In this document: piece by piece, positions 14,292 to 17,467 of the stretch
Numbering within the stretch: the first letter of the stretch is position 1
Layout: each line of letters starts with the position of its first letter
From: an uncultured Aeromicrobium sp.
GTDB taxonomy: Bacteria > Actinomycetota > Actinomycetes > Propionibacteriales > Nocardioidaceae
NCBI RefSeq assembly: GCF_946221465.1
Contig: NZ_CAMJVP010000043.1
Coordinates: 1 to 17,467, forward strand
DNA length: 17,467 nucleotides
Reading direction: 5' to 3'
Position numbers and translations under genes: made by a program
The notes under the pieces: model-generated
The model's database searches: none
What the model saw: the letters and a program-made list of their open reading frames with translations, nothing else
What the model was told of the DNA's origin: nothing

Positions 14292-14321
14292 GAGCCCCCA
14301 CCCCGCTCGGGGTGGGGGCTC
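14292..14321 (-). terminator. Hairpin between the acidic-protein gene and the HTH gene
   Basis: A perfect 13-bp stem, GAGCCCCCACCCC with a GCTC loop and its complement, 10 bases after the stop of the 69-residue gene. There is no T-run on the minus strand, so it is more likely an attenuator or message stabiliser. It would make the first gene's message more abundant than those of the HTH and cas5e genes. Confidence 0.7.
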
Positions 14322-14331
14322 GCTGTCATTA

Positions 14332-14541
14332 TCAGGCCCGCTCGTGCTTGGCCACGATGCTGGCGATGTCCATGGCTTCCAGATCACCGCGAGTCGTGGT
14401 GCCGTAGGTGACGCTCTGGGCGACCTCGCTGACAATCGCGTCGATGTCGAAGTCCTCGACCGGTGCGCCGAGGATCTGGCCCTCGGTGACGAGGAAGTCG
14501 CGGACGTCGGACTCGCTGGCGATGATGATGTGATCGAACAT
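14332..14541 (-). CDS. Small acidic protein, anti-CRISPR candidate
   Basis: 69 residues; ATG 14541 with AAGGGG six bases before it. Sequence MFDHIIIASESDVRDFLVTE, then GAPVEDFDIDAIVSEVAQSV and ends VAKHERA. About 14 Asp/Glu against 4 Lys/Arg gives a strongly negative net charge. No membrane helix, signal peptide or known motif. It is the first gene after a regulated-looking promoter and sits upstream of an Aca2-like gene and cas5e. Small acidic proteins in this position are the usual form of anti-CRISPRs. No database family is claimed; an antitoxin or other small regulator is possible. Confidence 0.65.
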   Translation of the reverse strand: MFDHIIIASESDVRDFLVTEGQILGAPVEDFDIDAIVSEVAQSVTYGTTTRGDLEAMDIASIVAKHERA

Positions 14542-14595
14542 TTTCTGCCCCTTATGGGTTCCGGTCTGGGCCCCTTGCCCTGACCTCGTGACTAC

Positions 14596-14625
14596 AGCCT
14601 ATGTCACCATTGGTGACATGCGCAA
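14596..14625 (-). promoter_or_regulatory. Promoter with a palindromic operator in its spacer
   Basis: On the minus strand TTGCGC (14625-14620) and TAGGCT (14601-14596) are 18 bases apart. Between and across the edge lies the 19-base perfect palindrome ATGTCACCATTGGTGACAT (14601-14619). A repressor there would block RNA polymerase completely. The acidic-protein ORF starts about 55 bases downstream. The likely binder is the HTH protein encoded downstream in the operon, in the manner of Aca autoregulation. Binding itself is not shown. Confidence 0.72.
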
Positions 14626-14674
14626 GTGGTTCGGCAGAAAATCTTCCCAGCACCTGTCACACCCCAGACATGCG

Positions 14675-14803
14675 TCACTCCCACCCCTCGTCGAGCTCCA
14701 CGTCAGGATCGAACGACGTCACGGTGCCCCCGTGGACCACGGAGCAATTCGTGGGCTCCTCGCCATCGCCGCACCGAGCGGGGGTCGTGGCTGCCTCGAT
14801 CAT
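14675..14803 (-). CDS. Possible tiny acidic ORF upstream of the accessory promoter
   Basis: 42 codons from ATG 14803 (or 48 from ATG 14821), M-I-E-A-A-T-T-P-A-R-C-G-D-G-E-E to D-P-D-V-E-L-D-E-G-W-E, stop 14675. GAGG lies 9 bases before the inner start. Composition is acidic and its end looks protein-like, but there is no homologue I recognise. It lies 50 bases upstream of the promoter for the accessory operon on the same strand. Chance ORF or prophage-end remnant are equally possible. Confidence 0.25.
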   Translation of the reverse strand: MIEAATTPARCGDGEEPTNCSVVHGGTVTSFDPDVELDEGWE

Positions 14804-14855
14804 GTGTCGTCGCCTCGTCATGGGACCCACGCTGCCAGGCACCACCGACACTGAC

Positions 14856-14913
14856 TGTGACCTCAGGACTCACCGTTCGCGCCACCCCGCCGCCTGTGAC
14901 CTCAGGACTCACC
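14856..14913. repeat. 19-bp direct repeat pair
   Basis: TGTGACCTCAGGACTCACC occurs at 14856-14874 and again at 14895-14913, 39 bases apart. Both copies are followed after 4-5 bases by GCGCCACC. The unit is weakly palindromic. It may be a pair of regulator or recombinase arm sites next to the attachment site, or debris of a transposon end. No gene covers the region. Confidence 0.75.
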
Positions 14914-15011
14914 TAGGCGCCACCATCAGACGAAAGCGACGTAATCGACAGATCGAATCCGCCCAGATTGCAGCCCGAGCCGCGTTTCGCCCTCTCCTGT
15001 CAAGGCCCAAG

Positions 15012-15041
15012 AGTCAGGTTCGAATCCCGTAGGGGGTACCA
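15012..15041 (+). other. tRNA 3'-end fragment, probable prophage attachment site (attR or attL)
   Basis: GGTTCGAATCC (15017-15027) is a T-arm consensus, followed by CGTAGGGGGTACCA with a CCA end at 15041. The matching 5' acceptor strand and anticodon arm are absent in the ~80 bases upstream, and the T-stem does not pair fully, so this is not a working tRNA gene. Such fragments are typical of attachment sites, since tyrosine integrases often target tRNA 3' ends. It lies where phage-like genes end and chromosome-like genes begin. The intact tRNA would be at the other end of the element. Confidence 0.62.
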
Positions 15042-15067
15042 GAACTTCTGTATTCCAGACCGCGCCT

Positions 15068-15349
15068 TCGAAAAGGGCGCGGATGGGGAACCCCATCCAC
15101 GCGCTCGTGGTCACCGCTCCCGAGCCGGCGTGGCACGCGTTCCGGGCCCTGGTCGGGCAACGGTTGGTAAACACACTCGCCAAGACGCGTCCCATGACGG
15201 GTGGTTCCTTCGATTCGGAGATGATCGCCCCGGCAGACGCTGAAGCGGCTCGCGACCCGTCACCTCACCATGCAGATCGAGATCGACCCCATCGAGCAGC
15301 AACTCGACGGTTTGGTAGGTCAGGCGAATCCCCTGCTGGCCGCCAGGGG
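15068..15349 (+). pseudogene. IS110-family transposase fragment, frameshifted
   Basis: One frame reads S-K-R-A-R-M-G-N-P-I-H-A-L-V-V-T-A-P-E-P then WHAFRALVGQRLVNTLAKTRP, the usual middle part of an IS110 transposase (A-I-x-x-I-H-A-L-x-V-T-A-P). After about 15236 the homology continues in another frame as LKRLATRHLTMQIEIDPIEQ, QLDGLVGQANPLLAARG. Both the catalytic DEDD start and the C-terminal Tnp20 end are missing. A truncated, frameshifted remnant of no function. Confidence 0.7.
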
Positions 15350-15505
15350 ACGAGCGACCTCCACGAGCGTGCGCCCGGCATCGATCACCAGATGAGCGGC
15401 GTCACGCCGGTACACCGGGGCGTACCTCTTCCTCTCGGCACCCATGAGGGCATCCTCTCCTGCCAGACTCCCCTGGCCGGCCAGGGTGTCCGCCCAACGG
15501 GTCAA
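15345..15505 (-). mobile_element. IS3-family 5'-end fragment with orfA start
   Basis: ATG 15445 begins MGAERKRYAPVYRRDAAHLV then IDAGRTLVEVAR, the start of an IS3-family OrfA (HTH_Tnp_1). Homology stops near 15350, where the IS110 fragment ends, so the rest of orfA and orfB are gone. Upstream, TGACCCGTTGGGCGGACACC (15504-15485) looks like the left terminal inverted repeat. It is therefore the left end of an IS3 element cut off at the IS110 junction. The remaining ORF stops at 15320. Confidence 0.65.
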
Positions 15506-15533
15506 CCTCACCGAGCCGTGGCCGCGCCCGCCG

Positions 15534-16322
15534 TCAGTCGGACGTTCCCGCGACGGACTGCACCACCGTGAGTGGGCCAGCCTCGGGTGAGAAGGTGTGC
15601 TTGGCGATATAGATCGGCTGCCCGTGGGCGCGCACCGTGTGAGCCACCGTGAGGGTTGGAGTGCCCGGCGCCAGTGCGAGGTGGCGACCGCGCGTTTCCC
15701 CGGGAACGCCCGCGGAGACTTCAAAGGCGCCAGAAAGGGCACTGCCAGCCAGGGAGCGCAGAACGACGCTGAGAAGCGTGCCCGGCGTTTCGCTGGCGGC
15801 GTCGATCGCCTCCGCCAGCGCAGGACTGACCGAGTGGAGCTGCTCGACGGAGAGGGTCGATTCGAAGCTAAAGCATAGGGGCGTGCCGTCGCGACGCAGG
15901 ATGCTCTCCCTGGCGAGGGTGCTGGAACGTTCCGGCACTCCGAGCCCTTGCGCTACGAAGTCGGACGCTGCCTGGACTCCGTGCAGGAGGGTGTGCACGG
16001 TGATGTCGCCGTCGAGGGTTCTGAGGAGCTCTTCCAGAGACCGAAGACGCTCCATGCCGATGGTCGGCAGGGCATCCGTCACGAAACGCCCAACCCCCCG
16101 CTTGGTGCGGATCAGGTGGTCCTCTTCAAGAAGCAGCAGCGCTTCCCGCACGACGGTGCGGCTCACGCCGAGCGCAGCCGAGAACTCGGCATCGCTGGGC
16201 AGAGGGGCTCCGAGCGGGTAACGCCCTGATCGAATCGCGGCAGCGATGTTGTCATAGACGGCGATGCGCAAGGGCTGCCCCACCGTGAGGGAGAGGGGCT
16301 CGATGGTGAGGAGGTGTGCCAC
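15534..16322 (-). CDS. GntR-family regulator with UTRA domain
   Basis: 262 residues from GTG 16322, AGGAAG about 12 bases upstream; the nearby ATG 16333 is out of frame. Residues ~20-85 form the winged helix: LRIAVYDNIAAAIRSGRYPL, GAPLPSDAEFSAALGVSRTV, VREALLLLEEDHLIRTKRGV, GRFV. The remainder matches a UTRA ligand domain (ARESILRRDGTPLCFSFEST, TPTLTVAHTVRAHGQPIYIA). These HutC-type regulators respond to small metabolites. The nearest metabolic gene is uridine phosphorylase, divergent across a decayed IS481 copy, so control of nucleoside uptake or breakdown is likely (inference). It is intact and of ordinary length. Confidence 0.85.
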   Translation of the reverse strand: MAHLLTIEPLSLTVGQPLRIAVYDNIAAAIRSGRYPLGAPLPSDAEFSAALGVSRTVVREALLLLEEDHLIRTKRGVGRFVTDALPTIGMERLRSLEELLRTLDGDITVHTLLHGVQAASDFVAQGLGVPERSSTLARESILRRDGTPLCFSFESTLSVEQLHSVSPALAEAIDAASETPGTLLSVVLRSLAGSALSGAFEVSAGVPGETRGRHLALAPGTPTLTVAHTVRAHGQPIYIAKHTFSPEAGPLTVVQSVAGTSD

Positions 16323-16329
16323 GGACTCG

Positions 16330-16994
16330 TCATCTTCCTGGTCTCAGAGTGGGGCGAGACCCCTTAGCAGCGTAATCGCTAGTTGTGTTTCCCTGTGACG
16401 GTGTGAACGCGTGATGAGGGGTCTTGCCGCCGATGCCGGTGTGGGTTCTGTGGTGATTGTAGTGATGAAGCAAGGTGTCGTAGGCGGCGGCCCGCTTGGC
16501 TTCGCTGGTGTACGGCTTCATCTAGGCCTATGCGGCGGCGAGGGTCCGGTCGAGCCGCTCGGCTTTCCCGTTGGTCTGCGGGCGATACGGCTTGGTCCAT
16601 TTGCGCTTGACGTTCCCGCCGAGCGCGGCGGCGAACACGTGTGATCGACAGCAGGCACCGTTGTCGGTCATCACCGCAGTGCCCGTGATCTCGAGGCGGC
16701 GAAGAACGCGTTCGCGCGGTTCCAGAAGCCCGCCGCAGTCTCCTTGCGTTCGTCGTCGAGGATCTCGGAGTATGCGACCCGCGAGGTGGAGGGGCGTGTA
16801 GCCGGGCGGTCCGTCAGCGCCAGCCCCTCCCAGTATCGGCTCGCCCACCGCTTCGCTGTCGCCGTCGAGCACTGGAACCGTTCCGCAGCCCGCCGCAACG
16901 GCCAGCCGCGGTCTACGACCAGGACAGCAAGTCGACAACGCTCCGGCGTCGAAGGCGCCTCAGCGGGACAGGATGCGAGTGCGGTATCCCACAT
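16330..16994 (-). pseudogene. IS481-family transposase, decayed
   Basis: The N-terminus reads P-E-R-C-R-L-A-V-L-V-V-D-R-G-W-P-L-R-R-A-A-E-R-F-Q-C-S and RYWEGLALTDRPATRPST, the HTH part of IS481 transposases. It then jumps to SRVAYSEILDDERKETAAGFW, losing the ~110-residue middle including the first catalytic Asp region. A frameshift near the FWNRAN segment follows, with the catalytic core continuing in another frame as MTDNGACCRSHVFAAALGG, KRKWTKPYRPQTNGKAERLD. Two in-frame stops (TAG at 16528-16530 and 16522-16524) separate it from the C-terminal YTSEAKRAAAYDTLLHHYNH, HRTHTGIGG. Deletion, frameshift and nonsense make it non-functional. It separates the GntR gene from udp. Confidence 0.9.
16340..16361. 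promoter_or_regulatory. Interrupted palindrome upstream of the GntR gene
   Basis: GGTCTC-N10-GAGACC lies 18 bases before the GntR start. It could be an autoregulatory operator or the edge of the IS481 remnant. The evidence is the inverted repeat and position only. Confidence 0.35.
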
Positions 16995-17067
16995 CCTGCC
17001 CGAGATCTTCACCCGCCCCACATGTTCACAACCTCCCAAAGATGCAGCCAGTAGGACGTCCGCACGG

Positions 17068-17094
17068 ATATCTGCTGTCATATATCTGATGTCA
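17068..17094. repeat. Tandem 13-bp repeat upstream of udp
   Basis: ATATCTGCTGTCA at 17068-17080 and ATATCTGATGTCA at 17082-17094, 14 bases apart and differing at one base. They lie about 87-113 bases before the udp start on one face-to-nearly-face spacing. Possible binding sites of the GntR regulator or CRP-like protein, or a transposon target junction. Not shown to be bound. Confidence 0.5.
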
Positions 17095-17180
17095 CTTGTC
17101 CGTAACGCCCGCGACTGCTGACGGAAATCTCAGCGCAGAACACTGGAGCATCACCCGTCAGCAGCTGCGAAGGAGAACCC

Positions 17181-17467
17181 GTGTCCACATCCGCCCCGGT
17201 AGTTGTCGACAAGGCCGTCGCCGGACAGGATGCCCGGCAATACCACATCGGGCTGGCCCCCGGAGAGGTCGGCACCGTTGCGCTACTACCGGGAGATCCG
17301 TTCCGGGTCCCCCTGGTCGCGGAGTTCCTCACCGATGTGCGCGAAGTGGCGCACCGACGCGAGCACCGCACGGTCACCGGGTACTACCGGGGGAAGCTCA
17401 TCACCGCGACCTCGACCGGCATGGGCTGCCCCTCCACCGCGATCGCGGTGGAGGAGCTGGCCAGGGT
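17181..17467 (+). CDS. udp: Uridine phosphorylase, N-terminal part
   Basis: 95 full codons from GTG 17181 to the window edge, with AAGGAG five bases before the start. YHIGLAPGEVGTVALLPGDP then FRVPLVAEFL has the GDPxR/GDPFR phosphate-binding segment, and TATSTGMGCPSTAIAVEEL is the strongly conserved second phosphate/ribose motif of the nucleoside phosphorylase family. The H-I-G-L start is characteristic of Udp. It would catalyse uridine + phosphate to uracil + ribose-1-phosphate in pyrimidine salvage. It is chromosomal, beyond the tRNA fragment, and is probably controlled by the nearby GntR/UTRA protein. The active-site C-terminal part lies outside the window. Confidence 0.9.
   Translation, partial: MSTSAPVVVDKAVAGQDARQYHIGLAPGEVGTVALLPGDPFRVPLVAEFLTDVREVAHRREHRTVTGYYRGKLITATSTGMGCPSTAIAVEELAR

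Noticed and set aside
14601..15032. 143-codon + strand frame across the operator and direct repeats
   Set aside because: Ser/Arg/Thr-rich, starts inside the operator palindrome, and includes the att fragment; chance frame.
14968..15041. A complete tRNA gene
   Set aside because: Only the T-arm and CCA end are present; no partner for the acceptor strand, no D-arm or anticodon arm upstream.
14926..15195. Minus-strand frame with a V-P-P-T-G-F-E-P segment
   Set aside because: This segment is the well-known false translation of a tRNA 3' end; used only as support for the tRNA fragment.
15111..15302. Small minus-strand frame
   Set aside because: Antisense to the IS110 fragment, which has clear homology on the + strand.
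16571..17121. Plus-strand Arg/Ser-rich frames over the IS481 remnant
   Set aside because: Shadows of the minus-strand transposase remnant, which has clear motifs.

Overview
The window is GC-rich DNA with short or overlapping start/stop junctions, GTG starts and an actinobacterial style of protein sequence. It is best read as the right-hand end of a siphovirus prophage in an actinobacterial chromosome. No species can be named from the sequence alone. The integrase, head and packaging genes are not in the window, so "prophage" rests on the tail module plus a tRNA 3'-end fragment that looks like an attachment site.

Positions 1-8452 hold a tail module in canonical siphovirus order on the + strand: the end of a head-tail connector gene, tail terminator, a small linker protein, major tail protein, tail assembly chaperones (G and a -1 frame T extension), tape measure, distal tail protein and three minor tail/baseplate genes, then a coiled-coil membrane protein. 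Positions 8529-9577 are the lysis cassette (M15-like endolysin with an apparent internal start, then a holin). Positions 9579-12963 are fibre or adhesin genes: two alanine-rich coiled-coil proteins, a small protein, a LamG-like protein ending in a (CA)n-encoded His-Thr tail, and two short tandem paralogues. The rightward late transcript ends at a strong terminator at 12979-13012.

The most notable part is a leftward accessory locus at 13098-14625. In transcription order it has a promoter with a perfect 19-bp palindrome exactly between the -35 and -10 boxes, a 69-residue very acidic protein, a hairpin, an XRE/DUF1870-like HTH protein resembling anti-CRISPR-associated repressor Aca2, and a full-length solitary type I-E Cas5 (CasD) homologue overlapping the HTH gene. 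Five bases after the cas5 stop comes a two-repeat type I-E mini-array in the same orientation, with a spacer of only 21 nt, and then a hairpin. No other cas gene is present. This is the layout expected of an acr-aca operon, combined with a Cas5 and crRNA-like decoy. I propose it as a phage-borne locus that interferes with, or hijacks, a host type I-E Cascade.

From about 14640 to 15530 the sequence becomes a junction zone: a possible tiny ORF, a 19-bp direct repeat, the tRNA 3'-end fragment (15012-15041), a frameshifted IS110-family fragment and the 5' end of an IS3-family element. Beyond it lie apparent chromosomal genes: a GntR/UTRA regulator (leftward), a decayed IS481-family transposase, and the start of uridine phosphorylase (rightward, cut by the window end). 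The regulator and udp were probably neighbours controlling nucleoside use before the IS481 insertion.
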